From contig JAEELK010000074.1 of NCBI GenBank assembly GCA_016282655.1, positions 1 through 8,923 on the forward strand: a stretch of 8,923 nucleotides of DNA. The letters run 5' to 3'. A model generated the notes under the pieces. That model ran no database searches. It saw only the letters and a list, made by a program, of their open reading frames with translations, and was not told where the DNA came from. This document shows positions 1 to 6,329 of this stretch, one piece after another (position 1 is the stretch's first letter; every line of letters starts with the position of its first letter). The position numbers were made by a program, and so were the translations under genes. Source of the stretch: Bacillota bacterium. GTDB taxonomy: Bacteria; Bacillota; Clostridia; Peptostreptococcales; Anaerovoracaceae.

Positions 1-1
1 C

Positions 2-427
2 AAGGTCCTGCTGGGCCTGGACGCCTGCATCATCATCGCGTCCGGCCTGTTCTACGGGCGCAACATCGCGCTCTACGCCCTCATCACCACCGTCATCAGC
101 GCCAAGATGACCGAAGCCATCCTCTACGGCTTCGAGTCCAGGTCGGTACAGGTGGACGTGATCTGCGAGCGGGAGCCGCGGGAGGAGCTCATGCGCTACA
201 TCATGGAAGAGCTGCACCGGGGCGTCACGGTGAAGGAGATCACGGGCGGCTATACCGGAACGAGGCGGCAGCTGGTCACCACGCTCTGCAGCCCCCGCGA
301 GAGCGTCCTGATCCGCAGGCGGGTGGCGGAGCTGGATCCGCAGGCCTTCCTTTCCATCACGCGGCTGGAGGGGGTCTGGGGCAAGGGCCCCGGCTTCAGC
401 GAGCTGCAGGACAAAGAAGACGCATAG
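2..427 (+). CDS. YitT family membrane protein with DUF2179 domain (C-terminal part)
   Basis: The gene runs in from the left edge; its frame is open from base 2 and ends at TAG 425-427, giving 141 visible residues. The first ~30 residues form hydrophobic segments (VLLGLDACIIIASGLF, then IALYALITTVIS), matching the last membrane helices of the YitT/DUF161 family. The rest is a soluble domain starting near GFESRSVQVDVI, with a GGYTGT turn and ending ...SITRLEGVWGKGPGF, which matches the C-terminal DUF2179 domain normally fused to this membrane part. An internal ATG at 107 lies within the fold and is not the real start. The family consists of integral membrane proteins of poorly known function in Firmicutes; no substrate can be named. 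The next gene starts 31 bases downstream with its own binding site, so the two may be co-transcribed. The family call is fairly sure; the function is not. Confidence 0.85.
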   Translation, partial: KVLLGLDACIIIASGLFYGRNIALYALITTVISAKMTEAILYGFESRSVQVDVICEREPREELMRYIMEELHRGVTVKEITGGYTGTRRQLVTTLCSPRESVLIRRRVAELDPQAFLSITRLEGVWGKGPGFSELQDKEDA

Positions 428-458
428 GGCGGTCTGAAACAGAAAGGAGAAGAAGATC

Positions 459-1118
459 ATGGCAAGGATCAGCATCAAGTTCTTCATGGACTACATCTGC
501 GAGTACTGCTTCCTGGGCTTTCATACGCTGCAGACGCTGAAAAAAGAATACGATTTCGACGTGGAGTACATGCTTCTGGAGATCCATCCGGACACGCCGA
601 AGGAAGGCGCGACCATGGACTGGCATATGCGGGACCTCGGCGCGGGCGTCCGCGAGGACGGCACGCAGGAGGACGTGACGGAGCACCGGGCCTACTGGGT
701 GAGCACGCTGAATCAGATCGCGGCGCCGCTCGGGATCGTCATCCCCAACAAGAATCTCTTCGCCAACACCAGAAACGCGCTGCTGGCGGGGCAGTACGCC
801 AAGCAGGTCGGCAAGGGAGAGGAATTCACCCGGGCGATCTGGGACTACTATATGCTCGGCATGCACGACATCAGCAGCCGCGAGGCGGTGGAGACGGTCG
901 CGGAGGGCGTCGGCATCCCGCGGGCGGAGCTGGCCGCGGCCTTTTCGGATCCGATCTACCGCGCGGAGCTCCTGGCCAACCAGCAGCTGCAGCTGGCCTT
1001 CGGCACGGACCGGGTGCCCTGTTTCGTCGTCAACAACGAGTTCCTGATCGTGGGCAACAAGCCGCTGGACACCTGGCGGCAGCTCTTCGGGGAGCTGCTC
1101 TCCCGGCCGGAGGCGTAG
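459..1118 (+). CDS. DsbA-family thiol oxidoreductase (FrnE-like)
   Basis: This 219-residue protein fits the DsbA-like thioredoxin superfamily, FrnE/2-hydroxychromene-2-carboxylate isomerase branch, at the usual length. After the first beta strand (ISIKFFMDYI) it has the redox motif CEYC at C14-C17 followed by FLG, equivalent to the CPWCYxG of FrnE proteins. A long helical insertion follows. The C-terminal half carries the expected cis-proline loop, VPCFVVN, with Pro187. There is no signal peptide or membrane segment, so it should act in the cytoplasm, where relatives are thought to handle disulfides or thiol conjugates; the actual substrate is unknown. AGGAG at 445-449 sits 9 bases before the ATG. 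A Cys (C188) directly follows the cis-Pro, which is less usual. A hairpin terminator follows the stop, so this is probably the last gene of its transcript. Family call strong, role open. Confidence 0.85.
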   Translation: MARISIKFFMDYICEYCFLGFHTLQTLKKEYDFDVEYMLLEIHPDTPKEGATMDWHMRDLGAGVREDGTQEDVTEHRAYWVSTLNQIAAPLGIVIPNKNLFANTRNALLAGQYAKQVGKGEEFTRAIWDYYMLGMHDISSREAVETVAEGVGIPRAELAAAFSDPIYRAELLANQQLQLAFGTDRVPCFVVNNEFLIVGNKPLDTWRQLFGELLSRPEA

Positions 1119-1145
1119 CGGAGGCCACGGAAGGACGCGGAGAAG

Positions 1146-1178
1146 AACGGCCGCCGGCGCTCTGCCCGGCGGCCGTTT
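1146..1178 (+). terminator. Rho-independent terminator-like hairpin, possibly bidirectional
   Basis: AACGGCCGCCGG (1146-1157) is perfectly complementary to CCGGCGGCCGTT (1166-1177), a 12-bp GC-rich stem with an 8-base loop. The + strand tail is short (TTT at 1176-1178, then GCTGCC). Read on the minus strand the stem is followed by TTCTTCTCC. It lies 28 bases after the DsbA-like gene and just upstream of a promoter, so it probably separates two transcripts. The weak U-tract is the main doubt. Confidence 0.7.
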
Positions 1179-1226
1179 GCTGCCGCGAAGCGCTTTTCCA
1201 TGCTATCGTTTTACCAAATTAAAGGA

Positions 1227-1255
1227 TTGATACCTCTGCGCTTTTTTGCTAAAAT
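1227..1255 (+). promoter_or_regulatory. Sigma-A promoter for the ABC transporter operon
   Basis: TTGATA (1227-1232) and TAAAAT (1250-1255) are each one base off consensus and are separated by exactly 17 bases. They lie in an AT-rich patch (about 1203-1260) in an otherwise GC-rich region. Transcription would start near 1262, leaving a leader of about 88 bases before the ATG at 1350. That leader can form a small hairpin, CCGCG-TTC-CGCGG at 1283-1295, but I see no known riboswitch. Position, spacing and composition agree well. Confidence 0.8.
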
Positions 1256-1349
1256 AGGAACTGCGATACCGTTCCCCTGCCGCCGCGTTCCGCGGGGGCG
1301 TCGGACGGCCGCGAAAGGCCTGTTTTAAACAGAAAAAAGGAGAAGAAAC

Positions 1350-2228
1350 ATGAAAAAGTTTTTCATCGTACTGCTGAGCCTGCTGCTCGTGCTCTCTCTG
1401 GCCGCCTGCGGCGCGCAGAAGCCCGCGGAGAGCGAAAGCGCCCCCGCGGAAGAAGAAGAGGCGGCGGCCGCCCCGGCCGACCGTCTGGCCGAGATCCAGG
1501 CGCGCGGATACATCGAGATCTGCACCGAACCCTATTTCGCCCCGTATGAATTCATCGATCCCTCCAAAGAAGGGGACGACCGCTATCTGGGCTTCGACAT
1601 CGAGCTCATGAAGGCCATCGCCGCGGACCTCGGCGTGGAGCTGCGCATCGTTCCGCTGGAGTTCGACGCCGTCCTGGCGGGCATCAACGCCGGCAAGTAC
1701 GACCTGGCCATCTCCGCCATCGCCTATTCGCCGGCCCGCGCGGAGACCATGAACCTGTCCCGCGGCTACTATTTCAGCGACACCGGCTACGGCTTCATCG
1801 TCCGCGAGGAGGATGCGGATAAGTACAACAGCATCGAGGATCTGGCGGACGCCGTGGTCATCACCCAGAGCGGCTCCGTCCAGGAGGGCATCTACAACGC
1901 CTACGTGCCCAAGTGCAAGGAGTTCAAGCGCACCTCCGTCATGCCGGACGGCTACATCGCGGTCGCCGAGGGCAAGGCGGACGTCTGCATCTGCTCCACC
2001 TATTCCGCGCAGCTCTACGCGGAGGCTAACGGCGGCCTGGTGGTCCCCGAGTTCCGCTTCACCGTGGATCCGGAGATGAACGCCGTCTGCGTCTGCGCCA
2101 CCAAGGAGAACACGGACAGCCTCATCGCGGAAGTGAACGAGGTCATCGCGGGCTTGCTGGAAGCGGATCAGATCAGCAAGTGGTCCGAGGAAGCCTCCGC
2201 CCAGGCGAAGGCGCTCGGCATCGAGTAA
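1350..2228 (+). CDS. Extracellular solute-binding protein, family 3 (amino-acid type ABC importer lipoprotein)
   Basis: This 292-residue lipoprotein would capture substrate outside the membrane for the permease/ATPase encoded next. Residues 1-20 are a lipoprotein signal peptide (MKKFF, hydrophobic core, LAAC lipobox, lipidated C20), followed by a Glu/Ala-rich linker to about 44. The mature domain shows family 3 landmarks: the EPYFAPYEF segment (60-68), GFDIELMKAIA (81-91), and YSPAR (126-130), whose R130 matches the Arg that binds the ligand's alpha-carboxylate. At the position where HisJ/LAO-type proteins carry the Asp that holds the alpha-amino group (G-x-x-D-x-x-x-x-D), this protein has Ser216 (GKADVCICS). 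Six cysteines besides C20 include two CxC pairs (C213/C215 and C247/C249). AGGAG at 1338-1342 lies 7 bases from the ATG. Family call is sure; the ligand is unknown and may not be a plain amino acid. Confidence 0.93.
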   Translation: MKKFFIVLLSLLLVLSLAACGAQKPAESESAPAEEEEAAAAPADRLAEIQARGYIEICTEPYFAPYEFIDPSKEGDDRYLGFDIELMKAIAADLGVELRIVPLEFDAVLAGINAGKYDLAISAIAYSPARAETMNLSRGYYFSDTGYGFIVREEDADKYNSIEDLADAVVITQSGSVQEGIYNAYVPKCKEFKRTSVMPDGYIAVAEGKADVCICSTYSAQLYAEANGGLVVPEFRFTVDPEMNAVCVCATKENTDSLIAEVNEVIAGLLEADQISKWSEEASAQAKALGIE

Positions 2229-2261
2229 GCAGTCCGCAAACGCTTTCCACACCCAAGCATC

Positions 2262-2300
2262 AGAGACGGGCCGGAGCCCCTTGCCCGGCCCGTCTTTCTT
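2262..2300 (+). terminator. Terminator-like hairpin between binding protein and permease genes
   Basis: AGACGGGCCGG (2264-2274) pairs perfectly with CCGGCCCGTCT (2285-2295), an 11-bp stem with a 10-base loop that can extend by a G-U and an A-U pair (2262-2263 with 2296-2297). It is followed by TTTCTT. It falls inside the importer operon, 35 bases after the binding-protein stop and before the permease's binding site. I infer a leaky terminator or 3' stabiliser that raises binding-protein mRNA relative to the downstream genes, a common arrangement in ABC importer operons. I see no new promoter between it and the permease. Confidence 0.75.
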
Positions 2301-2312
2301 CAGGAAGAGAAC

Positions 2313-2975
2313 ATGGATAAGATCGTCAGGCTTTGGACCAGATACAGCGGCATTTATATAAAAGGCCTCGGCGGCACGCTCTGGATGTCCGCCGTCACCA
2401 TCTGCATCGGCACGCTGCTCGGCATCTTCGTGGCCCTGCTGCGGATGAGCAAATGGAAGCTCCTGCGCGCGGTGGCGGACGTCTACGTGGAGATCGTCCG
2501 CGGCACGCCTGCGCTGCTGCAGCTCTATTTCTTCTGGCTCGTGGTGCCGAAGGTGGTGCATTTCCCCATCTCGGACACACAATGTATCGTGCTGGGCCTC
2601 ATCTTCAACGCCGGCGCCTACATCTCGGAGATCATCCGGGCGGGCCTGCAGGCGGTGGACAAGGGACAGTGGGAGGCGGCGCGCAGCCTGGGGCTCGCGG
2701 AGCGCAACGTCATGAGCCGCATCATCATGCCGCAGGCGATCAAGAACATCCTGCCGGCCCTCTGCAACGAGTTCATCACCACCATCAAGGGCACTTCGCT
2801 GGCCTCGGTCTTCTTCATCAACGAGCTGATGACCAGCTACAAGACCGTCAATTCGGCCACCTTCCTCGCCGTGCAGAGCCTCTGCATCGCGGGCTTCATC
2901 TATCTCCTCCTGAACGTGACGCTTTCGCGCCTGGTCAAGCTTTTGGAAAGGAGGCTGCAGTCCAGTGACAGATGA
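2313..2975 (+). CDS. Amino-acid-type ABC transporter permease (HisM/GlnP family)
   Basis: The 220 residues match the usual size of polar-amino-acid permeases. The N-terminus has the family pattern: [16 protein letters not shown] leading into the first membrane helix, then [16 protein letters not shown], which is highly typical of the HisM/GlnP/ArtQ group. The cytoplasmic EAA loop that docks on the ATPase is present ([12 protein letters not shown]..., with [11 protein letters not shown] after it). Further hydrophobic segments lie at about 90-110 and 185-203. It probably forms a homodimeric channel, since only one permease gene is present. AGGAAGAG at 2302-2309 precedes the ATG. Its last 11 bases overlap the start of the ATPase gene, indicating translational coupling. 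It begins downstream of the hairpin at 2262-2300, so it is probably expressed less than the binding protein. Confidence 0.93.
   Translation: MDKIVRLWTRYSGIYIKGLGGTLWMSAVTICIGTLLGIFVALLRMSKWKLLRAVADVYVEIVRGTPALLQLYFFWLVVPKVVHFPISDTQCIVLGLIFNAGAYISEIIRAGLQAVDKGQWEAARSLGLAERNVMSRIIMPQAIKNILPALCNEFITTIKGTSLASVFFINELMTSYKTVNSATFLAVQSLCIAGFIYLLLNVTLSRLVKLLERRLQSSDR
2947..2954 (+). promoter_or_regulatory. Ribosome binding site that sets the GTG start of the ATPase gene
   Basis: AAAGGAGG inside the permease reading frame lies 10 bases before GTG 2965. It supports this non-ATG start, which gives a protein beginning with the usual short lead-in ([15 protein letters not shown]) of this ATPase family. 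The nearby ATG at 2973 is out of frame. Confidence 0.75.
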
Positions 2976-3699
2976 GATCATCAGGACCGAAGACCTTTGC
3001 AAGAGCTTCGGCAAGCTGGAGGTGCTGAAGGGCATCAGCACCAGCATCCGCAGGGGAGAGGTCGTCTCCATCATCGGCCCCTCCGGCGGCGGCAAGTCCA
3101 CCTTTCTGCGCTGCCTGAACCTGCTCGAAGTCCCGACCTCGGGCAAGGTCTTCTTCGAGGGCACGGAGATCACCGCCCGCAAGGAGAAGATCAATCTCTA
3201 CCGGCAGAAGATCGGCATGGTCTTTCAAAGCTTCAACGTCTTCCCGCACCTGACGGTGCTGGACAACATCACGCTGACGCCCATCCTGGAAAAGAAGATC
3301 CCGAAGGCGCAGGCGGAGCGGGAGGCCATGGAGCTGCTCGAGCGCGTGGGCCTCACCGAGAAGGCCGGGGAATACCCGGGACGGCTCTCCGGCGGGCAGA
3401 AGCAGCGGCTCGCCATCGTGCGGGCGCTGGCCATGCAGCCGGACGTGATGCTCTTCGACGAGCCGACCTCCGCGCTGGATCCGGAGATGGTGAAGGGCGT
3501 GCTCGAGGTCATCGCGGGCCTGGCGCGCTCCGGCATGACCATCGTCATCGTCACGCACGAGATGGGCTTCGCGCGGGAGGTCTCGGACCGGGTGCTCTTC
3601 ATCTGCGACGGGATCATCAAGGAGGAAGGGCCGCCGGAGGCCATCTTCACGATGCCGCGGGACCCCGCGACCATCCGTTTCCTGAGCATGGTGCTGTAA
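2965..3699 (+). CDS. Amino-acid-type ABC transporter ATP-binding protein (GlnQ/HisP family)
   Basis: A 244-residue ATPase of the PAAT subfamily that would power the importer. All catalytic parts are intact: Walker [10 protein letters not shown] (38-46), Q-loop Gln88 ([18 protein letters not shown], the family hallmark), signature LSGGQKQR (141-148), Walker B VMLFDE (161-166), D-loop SALD (169-172) and switch His198 (VTHEMGFA). Walker A has Gly in place of the more common Ser before GKST (GPSGSGKS), a tolerated variant. The start is GTG, overlapping the permease end by 11 bases, with AAAGGAGG upstream. It would form a cytoplasmic dimer under the permease. The amidohydrolase gene begins 15 bases after its stop, so import and hydrolysis are probably made together. 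Confidence 0.95.
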   Translation: MTDEIIRTEDLCKSFGKLEVLKGISTSIRRGEVVSIIGPSGGGKSTFLRCLNLLEVPTSGKVFFEGTEITARKEKINLYRQKIGMVFQSFNVFPHLTVLDNITLTPILEKKIPKAQAEREAMELLERVGLTEKAGEYPGRLSGGQKQRLAIVRALAMQPDVMLFDEPTSALDPEMVKGVLEVIAGLARSGMTIVIVTHEMGFAREVSDRVLFICDGIIKEEGPPEAIFTMPRDPATIRFLSMVL

Positions 3700-3714
3700 G
3701 AGAGGAGAACAGGC

Positions 3715-5157
3715 ATGGCAGACAAGGCACTCATTTGCAGACTGATCGCGGAAAAGGCGGCGGCGAGCCGCAGCCTGGCGAAGGATATCTGGACCTACGC
3801 GGAGCTCCCCTATGAGGAGTTCCGCTCCGCGGCGCGCATCATCGAGATGCTGCGCGCGGAAGGCTTTGAGATCGAAGAAGGGCTGGCCGGCATGCCCACG
3901 GCCTTCCGGGGCATCTTCCGGAACGGCACGGGGAAGCCCGTCATGGGCCTGCTCGCGGAATACGACGCGCTGGAAGGACTCGGCCAGGAGGCCGGCGTCG
4001 CGGAGCGGCGCTGCCCGGAGGGCTGCGGCGCGGGCCACGGCTGCGGGCACAACCTGCTCGGCGCGGGCTGCGTGGCGGCGGCGGTGGCCCTGAAAGACTA
4101 CATGAAAGAGACCGGCATGGATGGCACGGTGATGCTCTTCGGCTGCCCGGCGGAGGAGGGGGCCGGCTCCAAGCAGTTCATCGCCAGAGCCGGATACTTC
4201 GACGACGTGGACTTCGCCTACACCTGGCATCCGGACGACAAGAACGAAGTCTCCGCGGACCGGAACGTGGCGATCATCGGCGCGAACTTCACCTTTGAGG
4301 GCGTCTCCGCCCACGCGGGCGCGGCGCCGGAGATGGGGCGCTCCGCGCTCGACGCCGCGGAGCTCACGAACATCGGCTGCAACTATCTGCGCGAGCATAT
4401 GATCGATCAGGCGCGCATCCACTACGCCTATACGGACGCCGGCGGCACGGCGGCCAACGTGGTGCCGTCTCATACGTCGATCAAGTACGAGGTCCGCGCG
4501 CCGCGGGTGCATCAGGCGCAGGAGCTCTTCCTGCGCGTGGTCAACGTGGCGAAGGGCGCGGCGCTTATGACGGACACGAGCGTGGAATATGAAGTGACCA
4601 TGGCCTTCTCGGACTATCTGGTCAACCGCACGCTGGGCGCTGTGGTGGCGGAGGCGCTGGCGGAGCTCGGCGCGCCGGACTGGAGCGAGGAGGACTATCA
4701 GCTGGCCTTCGATATGCTGCACAGCTATAAGCGCAGCCATCTGCTGCCGGTGAAGGAGAGCCTGCGCGAGCTCTTCCCGGATCAGGATCCCGAGGAACTG
4801 ATGCGGCGGCCGCTGCACAGCGGCGTGCTGCCCTTCGAGCCGGAAAAGGGCGCCTGCGTCTCCGGCTCCACGGACGTGGGAGACGTCGGCTATGCCACGC
4901 CCACCGTCATGTTCGAGATGGCCACCGCCTGCTTCGGCTTCGTGGGCCACACCTGGCAGAACACCGCCATGGCGGGCTCGGAGATCGGCCTCAAGGGCAT
5001 GCTCAAGGCGGCCGAGGTGATGGCGCTCGCCGCGGTCAAGACCGCGGAGCGGCCGGATCTGATCGAGAAGGCGCGGAAGGAGCTGCTGGAGAAGAACGGC
5101 GGCAGCTACAGCTGCCCGCTGCCGGACCATATGGAGCCTCCCATCGGCCGTTATTAA
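3715..5157 (+). CDS. abgB: M20 family amidohydrolase, AbgB-like (p-aminobenzoyl-glutamate hydrolase type)
   Basis: The 480 residues are almost the length of E. coli AbgB and resemble it throughout, including the C-terminal CPLP segment. M20 metal-site landmarks are visible: LLAEYDAL (Asp84), GHGCGHNLLG (C110, H112), PAEEG (E147 as likely general base, E148 as ligand), TWHP (H172) and GHTWQ near the C-terminus (H412). H200 in SAHAGAAP matches the conserved His of the dimerisation domain (about 185-300). It has no signal peptide, so it should cleave an amide bond in the cytoplasm. In E. coli AbgB works with AbgA on p-aminobenzoyl-glutamate. No AbgA partner is present here, and the neighbouring importer is ABC type rather than AbgT, so the substrate may be another N-acyl amino acid or small peptide. 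AGGAG at 3703-3707 is 7 bases from the ATG. Family sure; substrate not. Confidence 0.88.
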   Translation: MADKALICRLIAEKAAASRSLAKDIWTYAELPYEEFRSAARIIEMLRAEGFEIEEGLAGMPTAFRGIFRNGTGKPVMGLLAEYDALEGLGQEAGVAERRCPEGCGAGHGCGHNLLGAGCVAAAVALKDYMKETGMDGTVMLFGCPAEEGAGSKQFIARAGYFDDVDFAYTWHPDDKNEVSADRNVAIIGANFTFEGVSAHAGAAPEMGRSALDAAELTNIGCNYLREHMIDQARIHYAYTDAGGTAANVVPSHTSIKYEVRAPRVHQAQELFLRVVNVAKGAALMTDTSVEYEVTMAFSDYLVNRTLGAVVAEALAELGAPDWSEEDYQLAFDMLHSYKRSHLLPVKESLRELFPDQDPEELMRRPLHSGVLPFEPEKGACVSGSTDVGDVGYATPTVMFEMATACFGFVGHTWQNTAMAGSEIGLKGMLKAAEVMALAAVKTAERPDLIEKARKELLEKNGGSYSCPLPDHMEPPIGRY

Positions 5158-5173
5158 AACAGGAGAGCACCCC

Positions 5174-5521
5174 ATGCGAACTGTCGTACTCACCGAACGT
5201 CTGAAGCATTACATGCGCAAGGAAGGCGCGCTGGGCATCCGCGTTTACTATCTTTTGACCGGCGTTTTTCCGCACGGCACCGCGGAGCTGCAGGCCAATT
5301 TCATCTGGGACCAGCCTTTCGTCGACGCCCGGCACAAGAGCTATGACGTCGAGGTGGAGACCGACGTGGGCATCATCTTTTTCGACCCCGAGCTGGAGTA
5401 CTGGAAGCGCACCGTCACGCTGGACCTGAAGCGCTTCCTCTTCTTCAAAAAGATCACGGTGGACGGCGCCTTCGTCCGCACCGGCTACACGTCCGTCAAC
5501 GTCCCCAGGTCGTATTTTTAA
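5174..5521 (+). CDS. Hypothetical protein, 115 residues
   Basis: I do not recognise this protein. It starts 16 bases after the amidohydrolase stop, with AGGAG at 5161-5165 and 8-base spacing, so it is almost certainly translated and probably in the same operon. It has no signal peptide, no membrane helix and no cysteine at all. The composition suggests a small mostly-beta soluble fold: LTERLKHYM (likely helix, 6-14), IRVYYLLTGVF strand, then a charged YDVEVETDVGIIFFDPELEYW stretch broken by acidic turns (57-77), and a basic-aromatic FLFFKKITVDGAF segment (88-100). The opening and the GIIFFD stretch loosely recall HesB/IscA-like domains, but the iron-binding cysteines are absent, so I do not assign that. 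It could be an accessory protein to the hydrolase or simply a neighbour. No good terminator follows. Confidence 0.75.
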   Translation: MRTVVLTERLKHYMRKEGALGIRVYYLLTGVFPHGTAELQANFIWDQPFVDARHKSYDVEVETDVGIIFFDPELEYWKRTVTLDLKRFLFFKKITVDGAFVRTGYTSVNVPRSYF

Positions 5522-5545
5522 GAGGCGGGTCAGCGCCTGATCATC

Positions 5546-5574
5546 TGTACAAAAGGCAGGCTTTATGGTACACT
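5546..5574 (+). promoter_or_regulatory. Candidate promoter for the pyrH cluster
   Basis: TGTACA (5546-5551, 4 of 6 to TTGACA) and TACACT (5569-5574, 4 of 6 to TATAAT) are 17 bases apart, and TGG directly before the -10 gives an extended -10 element (TGnTACACT). It lies in the only AT-richer gap between the 115-residue gene and pyrH. Transcription would start near 5581. Moderate match, good spacing and good location. Confidence 0.5.
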
Positions 5575-5577
5575 ATC

Positions 5578-5582
5578 AGGAG
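5578..5582 (+). promoter_or_regulatory. Ribosome binding site candidate deciding the pyrH start
   Basis: AGGAG lies 11 bases before ATG 5594. It would be lost or sit at the extreme 5' end if transcription begins near 5581 from the candidate promoter at 5546-5574, in which case ATG 5609 would be used. It works normally on read-through transcripts from the upstream operon. Confidence 0.45.
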
Positions 5583-5593
5583 ATTCTGAAAGG

Positions 5594-6316
5594 ATGGGGA
5601 AGATACGGATGGACAGCAAGTATAAGCGCGTTCTGCTCAAAGTGAGCGGAGAGGCCATGTCCGGCGCGCAGGGCCACGGCATCGACGACGCCATGCTCCG
5701 GCAGGTCGCCTCGCAGGTCGCGGATCTGCGGAAGATGGGCCTGGAGATCGCCCTGGTCGTGGGCGGCGGCAACTTCTGGCGCGGCCGCAGCGCCGGCAGC
5801 CTCATGGAGCGCAGCAACGCGGACTACATCGGCATGCTGGCCACCTGCATGAACGGCCTGGCCCTGCAGGAAGCCCTGCGGGCGGAGGGACTGCCGGTCT
5901 GCGTCATGAGCGCCATCCCGATGCCGCTGGTCATGGAGCCCTATTCCATCCGCGGCGCGAAGGAGCGCCTGGCCCGGGGCGAGGTCCTCATCTTCGCCGG
6001 AGGCATCGGCTGTCCCTTCTTCTCCACGGACACCACGGCGGCCCTGCGGGCCGCGGAGATCGGCGCGGACGGCATCCTGCTCGCGAAGAACGTGGACGCC
6101 GTCTATTCGGCGGATCCCAAAAAAGACCCGAACGCCGAGCGCTTTTCCCATCTGAGCCATCAGGAGGTCCTGGAGCGCCGGCTGGGCGTCATGGACGCCA
6201 CGGCGGCCTCCATCTGCATGGAAAACCACATCGCCATCCACGTCTTCGGCGCGGCGGACCCGGACAACATCCTGCGCGCGGCCCGCGGCGAAGCCATCGG
6301 GACCGTGATCGAATAG
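5594..6316 (+). CDS. pyrH: UMP kinase (uridylate kinase)
   Basis: Phosphorylates UMP to UDP with ATP in the cytoplasm, feeding RNA, DNA and UDP-sugar synthesis; bacterial enzymes are hexamers of the amino-acid-kinase fold. Landmarks: YKRVLLKVSGEAMSG at the N-terminus (KVSGEA 16-21), GGGN (57-60) followed by FWRG, ADYIGMLAT (D77) of the UMP site, AGGIGCPFFSTD (135-146) and the ATP-site segment ILLAKNVDAVYSADP. Family members usually read TTD at the third motif; here it is STD. The 240-residue length is normal. The start is uncertain: ATG 5594 has AGGAG 11 bases upstream, while in-frame ATG 5609 (MDSKYKRV...) has only GGGGAAG at 5596-5602 but would suit the predicted transcript start near 5581 better. 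frr follows 13 bases after the stop. Confidence 0.97.
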   Translation: MGKIRMDSKYKRVLLKVSGEAMSGAQGHGIDDAMLRQVASQVADLRKMGLEIALVVGGGNFWRGRSAGSLMERSNADYIGMLATCMNGLALQEALRAEGLPVCVMSAIPMPLVMEPYSIRGAKERLARGEVLIFAGGIGCPFFSTDTTAALRAAEIGADGILLAKNVDAVYSADPKKDPNAERFSHLSHQEVLERRLGVMDATAASICMENHIAIHVFGAADPDNILRAARGEAIGTVIE

Positions 6317-6329
6317 AAAGGAGCACGCC

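Noticed and set aside
956..1201. Small minus-strand ORF spanning the DsbA-like gene end and terminator
   Set aside because: Antisense to a real gene, no binding site or family features, Arg/Ser-rich shadow composition.
1320..1332. CTGTTT-T-AAACAG palindrome just before the binding-protein ribosome site, as an operator
   Set aside because: Six-base arms around one base; the right arm (AAACAG) also occurs in other leaders here (436-442, 7120-7126) without a partner arm, so it looks like A-rich leader composition. No regulator gene is nearby.
1203..3194. 663-codon open frame on the minus strand
   Set aside because: It lies antisense to the binding protein, permease and ATPase, all of which match known families with intact motifs. 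Its translation is rich in Asp, Arg, His and Ala with no family motif, as expected from GC-rich codon bias.
2935..5193. 752-codon open frame on the minus strand
   Set aside because: Antisense to the ATPase and the amidohydrolase, low-complexity Arg/His/Asp/Ala composition, no motif; a composition shadow.
5523..5538. AGGCG-GGTCAG-CGCCT hairpin after the 115-residue gene as a terminator
   Set aside because: Only 5 bp and no T-run after it; too weak to call.
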